The translations under genes and the position numbers were made by a program. DNA of 64,000 nt. Origin: Marivirga tractuosa DSM 4126. Its GTDB lineage: Bacteria > Bacteroidota > Bacteroidia > Cytophagales > Cyclobacteriaceae. Under the pieces are notes generated by a model. It saw only the letters and a list, made by a program, of their open reading frames with translations, ran no database searches and was not told where the DNA came from. Below, piece by piece: positions 1-8,537 of the stretch. Numbering within the stretch: the stretch's first letter is position 1; every line of letters begins with the position of its first letter. The stretch is from assembly GCF_000183425.1 (NCBI RefSeq), contig NC_014759.1:3875001-3939000 (forward strand), in the 5' to 3' direction.

Positions 1-1
1 T

Positions 2-649
2 ATTATAAATATTAAGAATCAGCAAGGGAATTTCTTTATTAATGAGGCTGATATTAATAGTTTATTGACCAATGATGGCAATGAAATGGTCATGAATCTG
101 CCTTATGAAAATTTCAAATTAAAAGATTTGGAAGAGAGAGTGAATGCTCATAAGTTTATTCAAGCGGCAGAAGTATATAGAGATTTAGAAGGAAATATGA
201 TGGTGGATGCGGTACAAGCCAGACCAATTGCTAGAATATTTAATCCAGATGGCGCAGATCATTACATAAGCGATCAAGGAAGAATTCTACCAGTGTCGGA
301 TAGATTTACCGCTCGTGTTATGGTTTTGTCTGGTGACTTTTTTAATGCTTATATAGAGAAAGATATGCTGGCAGATGATGCCGGTAAAGATTTATTTCAT
401 TTTATAAAGTTTATAGAGCAAGATAAATTTTGGAGTGCACAGTTTGCACAATTGGAAGTAGATGAAAGAGGAATAATCAATATATACCCTCAAGTAACCA
501 AACAGTTGATCGAATTTGGGACGGTATATAATTATTCTGATAAATTATCGAAACTTAAAATTTTTTACGATAAGATACTGCCAGACAGAGGGTGGAATCG
601 ATACGATCGTGTAAATTTACAATTTAAAGAACAAATCATTTGTGAATAG
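2..649 (+). CDS. ftsQ: Cell division protein FtsQ/DivIB, 5'-truncated by the window edge
   Basis: Probable FtsQ, the bitopic inner-membrane divisome protein that bridges FtsB/FtsL to the rest of the septal machinery. The frame is open from base 2, so the N-terminus (cytoplasmic tail, membrane segment and start of the POTRA domain) lies outside the window. The first in-window start, a TTG at 65, is internal and not the real start. The visible part fits the FtsQ beta domain: 'ARIFNPDG', 'YYISDQGRILP'-like text (here HYISDQGRILP) and an alternating strand pattern. It ends 18 bases before ftsA, in the classic ftsQ-ftsA-ftsZ order. Sequence similarity in this family is low, so the call rests partly on gene order. 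Confidence 0.85.
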   Translation: MINIKNQQGNFFINEADINSLLTNDGNEMVMNLPYENFKLKDLEERVNAHKFIQAAEVYRDLEGNMMVDAVQARPIARIFNPDGADHYISDQGRILPVSDRFTARVMVLSGDFFNAYIEKDMLADDAGKDLFHFIKFIEQDKFWSAQFAQLEVDERGIINIYPQVTKQLIEFGTVYNYSDKLSKLKIFYDKILPDRGWNRYDRVNLQFKEQIICE

Positions 650-667
650 AATAACCTTAGTTGATAC

Positions 668-1990
668 ATGGACATGCAAAATGATAAAATAGTAGTCGGA
701 TTAGACATAGGAACCACCAAAATATGCGTGATAGTGGGCCATAAAAATGATTATGGTAAACTGGATGTTTTGGGTATGGGAAAAGCCGTATCTGATGGCG
801 TAGTGAAAGGCAAAGTCATCAATATTGAAAAAACCATTTTGGCAATCAAAAAGGCGGTGGAAGAAGCCGAAGACAATTCCGGTATCGACATAAAAGTGGT
901 GAATGTAGGCATAGCTGGTCATCATATTAGAAGTTCTATCCAAAGAGGAAGCATAACTCGTGACGATAGAGATGAAGAAATTACAGTGGAGGATGTAAAT
1001 CGCTTAACGAACGATATGCACCGCATGGTAATTCCTGCTGGAAATCAAATCATCCACGTAATGCCTCAGGTTTATACGGTGGATTATGATGATGGCATCA
1101 AAGATCCTGTGGGTATGACAGGCATTCGATTGGAAGCGGATTTTCATGTTATCACAGCTGATATTAATTCTATCAACAATATTCAGAAATGTGTAAAAAG
1201 AGCAGGTTTGGATATTGAAAATATGATTTTAGAACCACTGGCTTCCAGCTTGGCAGTTTTATCGGATGATGAAAAAGAAGCCGGTGTTTGCTTGGTGGAT
1301 ATTGGGGGTGGTACAACAGATATTGCCATTTTCCATGAAAATATTATTCGTCATACTGGTGTAATTCCTTTTGGAGGTAATATCATTACTTCTGACATAA
1401 AAGAGGGTTGTATGGTGATGCAACAGCAAGCTGAATTATTGAAAACCAAATTCGGTAGGGCGATTTCAACTGAAGCAAGTGAAAACGAAATCGTATCTAT
1501 TCCAGGTTTAAGAAATAGAGCACCAAAAGAGATTTCCATCAAAAACTTGGCCCATATAGTGGAAGCCAGAATGGAAGAAATCATTGATTTGGTGCATGCT
1601 GAAATATTAGCATCTGGTTATGAAGGTCGTTTGGCTGGTGGAATTGTGATCACTGGGGGTGGTTCGCAAATGCACAGCGCCAGACAACTAGTTGAATATT
1701 TAACGGGAATGGATGCTAGAATTGGTTATCCAAACGAACATTTAGGAAGAACAAAAATAGAGGCTGTGAAAAGCCCAATGTATGCCACATCTGTAGGATT
1801 AGTATTGGCAGGTTATCGTTCCATTGATGAGCGAGAAAACAGATACCTTGAAGCAAAGTTGAATAATCAGAATATGTTTATCAACCATAAGCAGAAAGGT
1901 GTAAAGAAAGAAGGAGACTTCTTTTCAAAAATTATCAATAAAACTAAAAGTTTTTTGATAGATGATTTTGATGAAAAAGATGACTATTAA
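668..1990 (+). CDS. ftsA: Cell division protein FtsA
   Basis: Actin-like ATPase that tethers FtsZ to the membrane and recruits later divisome proteins. The 440-aa protein shows the actin-fold phosphate 1 motif VVGLDIGTTKICVIVG at residues 9-24 and phosphate 2 motif LVDIGGGTTDIAIF near residues 210-224. The SHS2/1C domain lies between them. The last 30 residues contain an amphipathic stretch, FFSKIINKTKSFLIDDF, that fits the membrane-targeting helix. The ATG at 668 gives a normal family length. It sits between ftsQ and ftsZ, 27 bases before the ftsZ start, and is probably co-transcribed with both. Confidence 0.97.
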   Translation: MDMQNDKIVVGLDIGTTKICVIVGHKNDYGKLDVLGMGKAVSDGVVKGKVINIEKTILAIKKAVEEAEDNSGIDIKVVNVGIAGHHIRSSIQRGSITRDDRDEEITVEDVNRLTNDMHRMVIPAGNQIIHVMPQVYTVDYDDGIKDPVGMTGIRLEADFHVITADINSINNIQKCVKRAGLDIENMILEPLASSLAVLSDDEKEAGVCLVDIGGGTTDIAIFHENIIRHTGVIPFGGNIITSDIKEGCMVMQQQAELLKTKFGRAISTEASENEIVSIPGLRNRAPKEISIKNLAHIVEARMEEIIDLVHAEILASGYEGRLAGGIVITGGGSQMHSARQLVEYLTGMDARIGYPNEHLGRTKIEAVKSPMYATSVGLVLAGYRSIDERENRYLEAKLNNQNMFINHKQKGVKKEGDFFSKIINKTKSFLIDDFDEKDDY

Positions 1991-2017
1991 TATCGAAAGA
2001 ATTTAAATACGAATATT

Positions 2018-3589
2018 ATGACTGAAGGAGCTTATAAATTCGAAATACCAAAACACCATAAATCTATCATTAAAGTGATAGGTGTTGGTGGAGGTGGCAG
2101 TAATGCTGTTAATCACATGTTTAACCAAGGCATCAGGGATGTGGAGTTTGTGGTCTGCAATACAGATTCTCAAGCATTAAAATCAAGTCCTGTGCCTAAT
2201 AAGCTGCAAATTGGAACCAATCTAACGAGCGGGTTAGGTGCAGGTGCTAATCCTGAAAAAGGAAAAGATGCTGCGCTGGAGAGCAAGGAAGAAATCCGTG
2301 ATTTGTTAGGTAATGATACTAAAATGGTGTTCGTTACGGCAGGAATGGGAGGAGGAACAGGAACTGGTGCAGCGCCTGTTATTGCCCGTATTGCCAAAGA
2401 AATGGATATTCTGACTGTGGGGATTGTTACTTCGCCTTTTAGTTTTGAAGGAAAGAAAAAGGTTAGGCAAGCCGAAGAAGGTATCCGTCAGTTAAAAGAA
2501 AATTGTGATACTGTTTTGGTAATTCTCAACGATAAATTGAGAGAAATTCATGGTAATCTGACCATTGGAAATGCATTTGCTAAGGCAGATAATGTATTAA
2601 CCACCGGAGCCAAAGGTATTGCGGAAATCATCACAGTTCCAGGTCAGGTAAATGTGGATTTTGAAGATGTCAAAACGGTAATGAAAAATGCAGGTGCTGC
2701 CGTAATGGGATCTGCCAGAACTGAAGGAGATGGTAGAGCTCTACGAGCAGCCGAAGAAGCATTGTCTTCTCCACTACTGAATAATACTGATATTTTAGGT
2801 GCTCAGAAAATACTATTGTCCATCATTTCAGGTGAAAAAGCTGAATTGCAAATGGACGAGTTGACTGAAATCACAGATTATATTCAGGAAAGAGCTGGTG
2901 ATGAAGCTGAAGTTATTTTTGGACATGGAATGGATGAATCTTTGGGAGAAGGCTTGTCTGTCACGGTCATAGCAACTGGTTTTGATCAAGGTGGTTATAA
3001 GGAAAATGCCATACCGCATCAAGAAGCCAGAAAGGTTTATGATTTAGATTCTAATAAGCAAATCACACTTTTTGGTAATGAAAAAGAGGAAGAAAAGTCT
3101 AAACCAGAGCCGAAAAATGATCCTAGCCCTTTTACTTTCGAAAAGAAGAATACGCAAGAATCTAGACCTCAGGCTGATGAAGAAAGAGGCTATTCTTTTG
3201 GCTTTCCATCAAAAAAGCAAGAGGAAGAACCTGATTATGTAGATGAGGAAAATGATTATGCGGATGATTTCACTCAAAGTTTGTCTAATGATTATGATAT
3301 TGTGGATAAATCCGAAAGTCAGGATGACATAGAGAAGAAAGAAGCGGAACGTCAGGAAATGCTTAAAAGGCGTTCTATTGAGAGAATTGAAAAGCTGAAG
3401 AACTTAAACGGTGGGCATACCAATACTCCTGAAGCTTATAAGCAAATGGAAGTTCCTGCTTATAAGAGAAAACAGGTGAAATTAAGAGATGTGCCACATT
3501 CTTCAGAGAAAAACATTTCAAGGTTCAACTTGAATGATGACAATCAAATATTGGGCAACAATAAGTTCTTGCATGATAATGTAGATTAA
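2018..3589 (+). CDS. ftsZ: Cell division protein FtsZ
   Basis: Tubulin-like GTPase forming the cytokinetic ring. The 523-aa protein has the glycine-rich N-terminal motif [16 protein letters not shown] (residues about 20-35), the tubulin signature [13 protein letters not shown] (about residues 111-123) and the synergy-loop region [12 protein letters not shown]. The core ends near residue 330. It is followed by a long acidic, low-complexity linker of about 150 residues, typical of Bacteroidota FtsZ, and a conserved-looking basic/aromatic tail ([15 protein letters not shown] ...). The larger size relative to E. coli FtsZ is explained by this linker. A strong terminator follows 42 bases after the stop, so ftsZ is the last gene of the division operon here. 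Confidence 0.98.
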   Translation: MTEGAYKFEIPKHHKSIIKVIGVGGGGSNAVNHMFNQGIRDVEFVVCNTDSQALKSSPVPNKLQIGTNLTSGLGAGANPEKGKDAALESKEEIRDLLGNDTKMVFVTAGMGGGTGTGAAPVIARIAKEMDILTVGIVTSPFSFEGKKKVRQAEEGIRQLKENCDTVLVILNDKLREIHGNLTIGNAFAKADNVLTTGAKGIAEIITVPGQVNVDFEDVKTVMKNAGAAVMGSARTEGDGRALRAAEEALSSPLLNNTDILGAQKILLSIISGEKAELQMDELTEITDYIQERAGDEAEVIFGHGMDESLGEGLSVTVIATGFDQGGYKENAIPHQEARKVYDLDSNKQITLFGNEKEEEKSKPEPKNDPSPFTFEKKNTQESRPQADEERGYSFGFPSKKQEEEPDYVDEENDYADDFTQSLSNDYDIVDKSESQDDIEKKEAERQEMLKRRSIERIEKLKNLNGGHTNTPEAYKQMEVPAYKRKQVKLRDVPHSSEKNISRFNLNDDNQILGNNKFLHDNVD

Positions 3590-3630
3590 TTTCGTTGAAT
3601 CCCGTAAGTCATAATAAACAGGTGTACAAG

Positions 3631-3658
3631 GCAGCTTCTTAAGAGGCTGCTTTTTTTG
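3631..3658 (+). terminator. Rho-independent terminator after ftsZ
   Basis: GCAGCTTCTT pairs with AAGAGGCTGC (10-bp stem with one G-U pair, almost no loop sequence beyond the palindrome centre), followed by TTTTTTTG. It lies 42 bases after the ftsZ stop and closes the division operon. Confidence 0.85.
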
Positions 3659-3700
3659 TTAACCACAAATGAAATACAACAGCCAAAGGCTATTTTGGTT

Positions 3701-3909
3701 TAACCGCGAGGGACACAAAGGATAATCACGGAGTTTCACAGAGTATGACGAAAATACAAAGGGGAATAATTGAGCTATCCTTGAATTTCTTTTTTGGATT
3801 GACTAAAGATACATTTGTTTTATGTTTTGTCATTTAATTGTAAAAATCAGTTATAGCATTTCATTTCTTTGTGTCCATGGTGAAATCCTCAGTGTAACTC
3901 TGTGGTTAC
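3701..3909. repeat. Degenerate inverted intergenic repeat element
   Basis: This fills most of the 472-base gene-free stretch between ftsZ and the next gene. The left arm (3701-3743) contains the words ACCGCGAGGGACACAAAGG and CACGGAGTTTCACAGAG. The right arm (3865-3909) carries the same vocabulary in the opposite orientation: CTTTGTGTCC and CAGTGTAACTCTGTGGTTAC. The arms are similar rather than identical, so this looks like an old palindromic or MITE-like intergenic repeat. A short perfect hairpin (TTCAGCT/AGCTGAA, 3914-3929) lies just outside. I see no coding potential here. Confidence 0.6.
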
Positions 3910-4061
3910 CCCATTTCAGCTTTAGCTGAATTATTTGTCATTAATTAGCTGGCTTGGTGGTTTTAATCAATTTTAAATTTCCTATAAATTCGAGCCCTCA
4001 ATTTTGTGAAAACGGAAATGTTTGCACTAAATTCGTCCATTAATTTTTAAGACAATAAATC

Positions 4062-4478
4062 ATGACTTTAAAAGATATTGCATCAGTTACTGGAAAAGGC
4101 GGTTTGTATCAGGTTGTAAAACCTTCAAGAACAGGCGTTATTTTAGAATCATTGGATGAGAAAAAGCAAAAGCTAGTGGCTCATGCCCATGATAGAGTAT
4201 CCATTCTGGACGAAATCTCTATTTATACCACTGATGCAGAAGGGAATGTTCCTTTGCAGAAGATTTTTAATACCATGCATGAGGAGTTTGGTGATGATTT
4301 AGGGATAGATGCGAAATCTTCAAAAGAAGAAATCATGGCTTTCTTAAAGCACATCTTGCCGAATTATGATGAGAATCAGGTTTATCCTTCTGATGTGAAG
4401 AAATTAGTGAGCTGGTATAATGTTTTATTAAAAGAAGCACCTGAGGTATTGACTGCTAAGGGAGAGGAGAAGGAATAG
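4062..4478 (+). CDS. Conserved Bacteroidota protein, DUF5606-like (with DUF6852-like C-terminus)
   Basis: A 138-aa soluble protein of unknown function. The N-terminal half (LKDIASVTGKGGLYQVV, then VILESLDEKKQKL) matches what I remember of the DUF5606 family, a small beta-rich domain restricted to Bacteroidota. The C-terminal half (residues about 60-125, from PLQKIFNTM to KKLVSWYNVLLK) is helical and fits the companion DUF6852 segment. There is no signal peptide or membrane segment. It stands alone between the ftsZ terminator and a convergent minus-strand gene. The family assignment is from memory of the sequence pattern. No function is known. Confidence 0.85.
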   Translation: MTLKDIASVTGKGGLYQVVKPSRTGVILESLDEKKQKLVAHAHDRVSILDEISIYTTDAEGNVPLQKIFNTMHEEFGDDLGIDAKSSKEEIMAFLKHILPNYDENQVYPSDVKKLVSWYNVLLKEAPEVLTAKGEEKE

Positions 4479-4541
4479 GTTGATATTTGGAAATAGTAAA
4501 TTAGACCTATCAGGTTTACTTAAATAATTGCTTGTAGTTTC

Positions 4542-4596
4542 CGGTCGGTGTGCCACCGACCGGGGCAGTATCCATGGTCGGTGGTACACCGACCAT
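4542..4596. repeat. Composite palindrome: two mutually complementary hairpins
   Basis: Hairpin 1 (4542-4562) has stem CGGTCGGTG / CACCGACCG with loop TGC. Hairpin 2 (4574-4596) has a perfect 10-bp stem ATGGTCGGTG / CACCGACCAT with loop GTA. Each hairpin is also nearly the reverse complement of the other (one mismatch over 19 bases), so the whole unit can fold as two small hairpins or one large one. It lies between two convergent genes (stops at 4478 and 4623), where it may also end transcription, although no T-run follows. The architecture resembles REP/BIME-type elements. Confidence 0.75.
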
Positions 4597-4622
4597 TTAA
4601 AATATGATTGAAAACCTATCTT

Positions 4623-5678
4623 TTAAGCAAAAACCATTTCATTCAATTTTCTAACCTGTTTCCAATCCAAAGTTTCTCCTTTTGATAGCATTTTATAATG
4701 CCCTCTAAAGTAATTAGTGCAAATCTTCTGAAAATCATCGGGGCTAATACTTGAAGAGTAGATAGGTCGAAAACATGGGCTTTGATAACGTTCTTTCTTA
4801 CTTAATTTTGCACCTTTCAAACGAAGAATTGGAGCTGTATCGGTAAAATGTTCTGCTTCCCATTTTTTTTCGCTTTCCTCGATTTTATTTAATTGGTCGC
4901 ATAGTTTTTCCATACTGATTCTTGGATAATGCTTTCTTGTGGTATTAATCCAGGTAGTGTATTTAAATTCCAATTCATATCGGTTATCTGAATAAATACT
5001 TATGACGATGTCAGATGATTGACTTTTGCTGTAAAGCGCATAATAATGTAGCGGCTCCTTGGCATGTAGAATGCGTATTCTGAGATCATCAATTGTTTCT
5101 TGTTTATCAATTTTTTCAAGATGATTCAAGACTAAATTGAATTCTTCTGTCTCTGGAATCTTATCTAAGGGCAAATCTACAACTTTGCTAAAAACCTCTA
5201 AAAAATGAATGTATTTGGGAACGCAAGCTTCCATTTCCTTTTCTGCTATTTCCGGTGCTCCAAAAGGTGGGTAAAATAATTCAGCTTCTTCGTCATTCAG
5301 CCAGCAGACTAATTTTAATGCTTTCTTCCAATCAGGATAATCAAAATTAATCTCTCTGAAATCCCCAACTTGAGCCATTTCAGTTAATAGATCATAATGT
5401 GCTAAAGCTTTATTTGGATTGAAAACAGTCCAAACGCCTAAAAAGCCATCAATATCATAATGATTATTGGTGACATATTTCTTATCTAACTCTGGAAGTT
5501 TGTTTTGGATTGCTTTTAGTACAATTTCAGTGCTGGTATCTGCCTCACAATTCTTAGGAACGGGTGCTCCTCTCCAATGCGATAAGTCAAATCCCTGTGG
5601 GTGATGAGCATCAACTACCAATACTTCATTAGGGCATTTTTTAATGTCGTAGAATGGAATGAATGTTTTGTTTTGCAT
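4623..5678 (-). CDS. Protein of unknown function, possibly DUF6687 family
   Basis: A 351-aa soluble protein that I do not firmly recognise. It may belong to DUF6687, a bacterial family without known function. The most striking motif is VTNNHYDIDGFLGVW at about residues 64-78. Its H-x-D-x-DG pattern is reminiscent of metal-binding loops in DHH-type phosphoesterases. An early DAHHPQGFDLSHW segment (residues 23-35) adds further His/Asp positions. No signal peptide or membrane helix is visible. It is a single gene, convergent with the DUF5606-like gene and upstream of (same strand as) nothing obviously linked. A hydrolase role is speculation based on the acidic/His motifs only. Confidence 0.6.
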   Translation of the reverse strand: MQNKTFIPFYDIKKCPNEVLVVDAHHPQGFDLSHWRGAPVPKNCEADTSTEIVLKAIQNKLPELDKKYVTNNHYDIDGFLGVWTVFNPNKALAHYDLLTEMAQVGDFREINFDYPDWKKALKLVCWLNDEEAELFYPPFGAPEIAEKEMEACVPKYIHFLEVFSKVVDLPLDKIPETEEFNLVLNHLEKIDKQETIDDLRIRILHAKEPLHYYALYSKSQSSDIVISIYSDNRYELEFKYTTWINTTRKHYPRISMEKLCDQLNKIEESEKKWEAEHFTDTAPILRLKGAKLSKKERYQSPCFRPIYSSSISPDDFQKICTNYFRGHYKMLSKGETLDWKQVRKLNEMVFA

Positions 5679-5742
5679 AACAATACCTTTAAAAAATTAA
5701 AGTAGTTAGGGTGTTGATCCCTAACCACTTGTGAATTAATTT

Positions 5743-8034
5743 TTAGAATTTAGCAATAAATGTTGCGTAAAAATGGGCTGGTGCCTGTACGAAAAACCCC
5801 ATTTCATTACCTACCGATCCACCATCAGTATAATACTGTTCACTGAAAATGTTATTGATGTCAACTTCCAATCTGTAGCTTTCTGAAATATTTGAGAACA
5901 ATTTAACATTGGCTACTGAGTAACTAGGCAAAACGAAGTCTTCGTTATTTGTCAGATCTGTATAGCTTTTACCAACAAATCTTGTGTGTAAGCTTAGTCC
6001 AAATTGATTAATAGGGTGATATTGGATTTGGGCATTCACAAAATATTCAGGGCTGTAGGGTGTTTTAATATCCTCAAAAACTTCATTACTTCCTTCAGGG
6101 CTATATTCACTAATAATGCTTTGCATATATGTTGCATTACCCGATACAGTAAAATTTTCGACAGGCATAAACTGCCAATCTAATTCTACTCCTCTTCTGA
6201 ATGAGGATTCTTGATTTTCATAAAGCTGGATAAAATACTGTGGAATGAATTCTCCAATTGGTGCAATTTCATTCTCAAAATCCATGTAAAAGGCATTGAA
6301 ATTTATTTTCGCTTTTTGTGTATTGTATCGTAAACCTCCTTCAAAATCATTTACAAATTCTGGCTGTACAAAACCTTGATTTTGTAAACTGTCTATGTTT
6401 CCTGCATTTATTTGTGTATCGCCTAAATAGTTACTTCTTGTTGGTTCTCTACCAGAGCGGCCAAAGGAGGCGTATGCGTTTATATTACTGTTGATTTCAT
6501 AAGTAACTCCGACTTTTGGATTTAGAAAAGTCCATTCATATGTTGGAATGGAGCGATCTTCTCCTAAAAAATCTGTATCAGGAATCATTTCTAGGGTAAC
6601 ATACCGAGCCTGAACATCGGCCAGTATACTGAAATCACCTACTCTGTAACTTCCTTTTATGAATGCGCTGATCTCATCTTTAATAGATTGATCCTGATAG
6701 TATGGATTGCTGAAATTGGGAACCAATTGCTCGATATTTTCTCTATTGAAACGATAGGCGTGAATACCAGTAGTCCATTCAAAATCAGTAAATTTCTGAT
6801 TAAAATAGCTCATCACCCCATAATGATCATTAAAAAGCGGATAATTGATACTTGCTAGGTTTTCACTATCGACATTATACGTATATGGGAAATCACCACC
6901 TGCAGCCCCATAATAAGCGGATGAAGTTAAAGTTGAATTATTATTGAAAAAATGCGTATGCTCTAATTGCAGTAGTGATTGACCAAAATCATCAATGTCA
7001 TTAGGATTATTGACATTAGTCCGTGGATCTTCTTCAATAAGTGATTCGGGGACAGGGGAGTAGGCTAAATCATTTTTAGTTCTACCGTTAAAACCATTTA
7101 TTTTGACGATATCCTTTTCACCAAACCAACCTCCGCTGAAAAAGAAGGAATAGGCATCACTGCCAGAATGGTCACGATATCCATCACTATATGTTCTACT
7201 TAATCTTGTATAAAATGCTGTGTTATTCTCCATTAGACCAGTCTTAACTTCAGCAGTACCTTGCCAAGTATTAAATGAGCCGCCTAATAGAGTAACAGTT
7301 GCCTCAGGATCTTCGGTATTTATATCTTCTGATTCATAACCAATTGAGCCTGCATACGAGGCAGTACCATTTGTACTTGTTCCTACACCTCTTTGCACTT
7401 GTACACTTTCCATGCTTCTAGTAATATCAGTGAAATTTGAAAAGAAAACACCTTGGTCAATCATATCATTAAGAGGTACGCCATTTAGTGTAATATTGAT
7501 TCTTTTCTGGTCTATCCCTCGTAATCTCATGCTTCCATAATTGGTGAAGCGGGTTCCAGCATCTGAATTTACTTGTATCGAGGGTGTGAGCTGTTCTAAG
7601 ACAAATGCCCCGTCTTGACCGTTAAATACCGAGTTGATCTCTTTCTTACTTAAAGTTGATTGAGTGATAGGGGCAAGCTTGTCGGCACGTATGGCGCTAA
7701 CTACCACTTCTTCTGATAGTAGTTTGTCCGGCACGAGGTAAATTTTAAGGGATTTACTTTCAGAAATGCTTATTGATTCTTCATAATTTTTGTAGCCAAC
7801 AAAGCTAACTTTTAAAGTGTAGTCACCATTTGGAATATTGTTTATTTTAAATTCCCCATCCTTATCAGTTGTACTACCCTTAGAAATTGGCAATAAAACT
7901 ACATTAGCACCTACTAAGATTTCATCTTCAGATTCTGATTTTACAGTTCCAGTAATGGAGTTTTGAGCATAAGCAGTGAACACTGCAAGTGCTGCTATTG
8001 CTGTCAATAGCGTTTTTTTAAATAATTGTAACAT
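5743..8034 (-). CDS. TonB-dependent outer-membrane receptor, probably for thiamine
   Basis: A 763-aa outer-membrane active transporter. It has a signal peptide (residues 1-23, ending TAYAQ), a carboxypeptidase-regulatory-like beta domain (about 25-105, with KGSTTDKDGEFKINNIPNGD), a plug domain (about 125-235) and a 22-strand-type barrel ending in the aromatic C-terminus ATFIAKF. The substrate is inferred from regulation: two tandem TPP riboswitches lie between the promoter and the start codon, and a second TPP-controlled locus (pnuT) lies 9 kb away. Bacteroidota thiamine regulons are known to contain such receptors. The ATG at 8034 gives a clean signal peptide. The gene shows no frameshift or truncation. 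Confidence 0.9.
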   Translation of the reverse strand: MLQLFKKTLLTAIAALAVFTAYAQNSITGTVKSESEDEILVGANVVLLPISKGSTTDKDGEFKINNIPNGDYTLKVSFVGYKNYEESISISESKSLKIYLVPDKLLSEEVVVSAIRADKLAPITQSTLSKKEINSVFNGQDGAFVLEQLTPSIQVNSDAGTRFTNYGSMRLRGIDQKRINITLNGVPLNDMIDQGVFFSNFTDITRSMESVQVQRGVGTSTNGTASYAGSIGYESEDINTEDPEATVTLLGGSFNTWQGTAEVKTGLMENNTAFYTRLSRTYSDGYRDHSGSDAYSFFFSGGWFGEKDIVKINGFNGRTKNDLAYSPVPESLIEEDPRTNVNNPNDIDDFGQSLLQLEHTHFFNNNSTLTSSAYYGAAGGDFPYTYNVDSENLASINYPLFNDHYGVMSYFNQKFTDFEWTTGIHAYRFNRENIEQLVPNFSNPYYQDQSIKDEISAFIKGSYRVGDFSILADVQARYVTLEMIPDTDFLGEDRSIPTYEWTFLNPKVGVTYEINSNINAYASFGRSGREPTRSNYLGDTQINAGNIDSLQNQGFVQPEFVNDFEGGLRYNTQKAKINFNAFYMDFENEIAPIGEFIPQYFIQLYENQESSFRRGVELDWQFMPVENFTVSGNATYMQSIISEYSPEGSNEVFEDIKTPYSPEYFVNAQIQYHPINQFGLSLHTRFVGKSYTDLTNNEDFVLPSYSVANVKLFSNISESYRLEVDINNIFSEQYYTDGGSVGNEMGFFVQAPAHFYATFIAKF

Positions 8035-8068
8035 GTTAATAAATTAAATAATTGTTAGTGAAACTCAT

Positions 8069-8089
8069 GGAGGCGGGGTAATTACCTCC
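8069..8089 (-). promoter_or_regulatory. Hairpin in the leader between the proximal TPP riboswitch and the receptor start
   Basis: On the minus strand GGAGG (8085-8089) can pair with CCTCC (8069-8073), and the sequence between contains the palindrome GGTAATTACC. It sits 16-36 bases after the riboswitch aptamer and 35 bases before the start codon, where an expression platform would be expected. No T-run follows, so an intrinsic terminator is unlikely. Its role is inference. Confidence 0.3.
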
Positions 8090-8104
8090 TTTCATTTTCC
8101 TTAA

Positions 8105-8184
8105 CCAAAATCCCTGCGACCGCATTATCGGCATCAGGTTCATTGGGTATGATCTCAGCCCGTTGTATTAAGGCACCCCAGCGT
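8105..8184 (-). promoter_or_regulatory. TPP riboswitch (thi box), proximal copy of a tandem pair
   Basis: Read on the minus strand, the conserved TPP aptamer elements occur in order: GGGGTGCC (8172-8179), GGGCTGAGA, ATACCC, GAACCTGAT, then CCGATAATGCGG, then CGCAGGGA (ending near 8111). This matches the Rfam-type THI element, including the CTGAGA and ACCTGAT pyrimidine-sensing loop and the ATAATG pyrophosphate-side loop. It controls the TonB-dependent receptor that starts at 8034. The 3' joint reads TCGCAGGGA rather than the usual GCGTAGGGA. A second aptamer lies about 95 bases upstream. Confidence 0.95.
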
Positions 8185-8275
8185 TGAAACGCTTTGTCTT
8201 CATAATGGATTAACCAGAACTTTTGTTCCTTAATCCTATTTTAATTTTATATTTATTTCTTGATTTAAATTCAAA

Positions 8276-8346
8276 ATTCCTACGCTCGCATTACCGAGAT
8301 CAGGTTCAGGGTATATTCTCAGCCCGTTATTTTAAGGCACCCCTTA
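8276..8346 (-). promoter_or_regulatory. TPP riboswitch (thi box), distal copy of a tandem pair
   Basis: On the minus strand: GGGGTGCC (8336-8343), CGGGCTGAGA, ATACCC, GAACCTGAT, CTCGGTAATGCGAG, CGTAGGAA (ending near 8277). All core THI-box elements are present; the usual ATAATG loop reads GTAATG. It is closest to the promoter at 8356-8387 and upstream of the proximal aptamer, so one transcript should carry both. Its sequence is closer to the pnuT riboswitch at 17465 than to its tandem neighbour. Confidence 0.95.
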
Positions 8347-8355
8347 TTGATGCTG

Positions 8356-8387
8356 CAAGTATAGGGGTGATTAATGGGGATTGCAAA
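8356..8387 (-). promoter_or_regulatory. Promoter for the tandem-riboswitch/TonB receptor transcript
   Basis: On the minus strand TTTG (8384-8387), a 20-base spacer, then TATACTTG (8356-8363). This fits the Bacteroidota consensus TTTG-N19/21-TAnnTTTG with one mismatch in the -7 box. Transcription would start near 8350, just before the distal aptamer. No second promoter is evident between the two aptamers. Confidence 0.7.
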
Positions 8388-8537
8388 TTCTTTGGTACTA
8401 TTTTAAGTATTCTATTCATTTACAATGATTATGTGAACAATTGTACAAAAGAAGTTTGGTGCTGATTATGAATGGATTAGTTTTGAAGTTTGGTATAAAA
8501 TATCCAGTTCTAATTTTAAAACTAAGTATACTTCTTA

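Noticed and set aside
8223..8465. 80-codon plus-strand open frame over the distal TPP riboswitch
   Set aside because: It lies antisense across the aptamer and promoter; composition is not protein-like and the riboswitch explains the sequence.
8466..8537. Promoter of the giant cargo gene (TTTG with 18-base spacer and TAATTTTA)
   Set aside because: Spacing is one base short and the -7 box has a mismatch at its final G; too weak to list as a feature.
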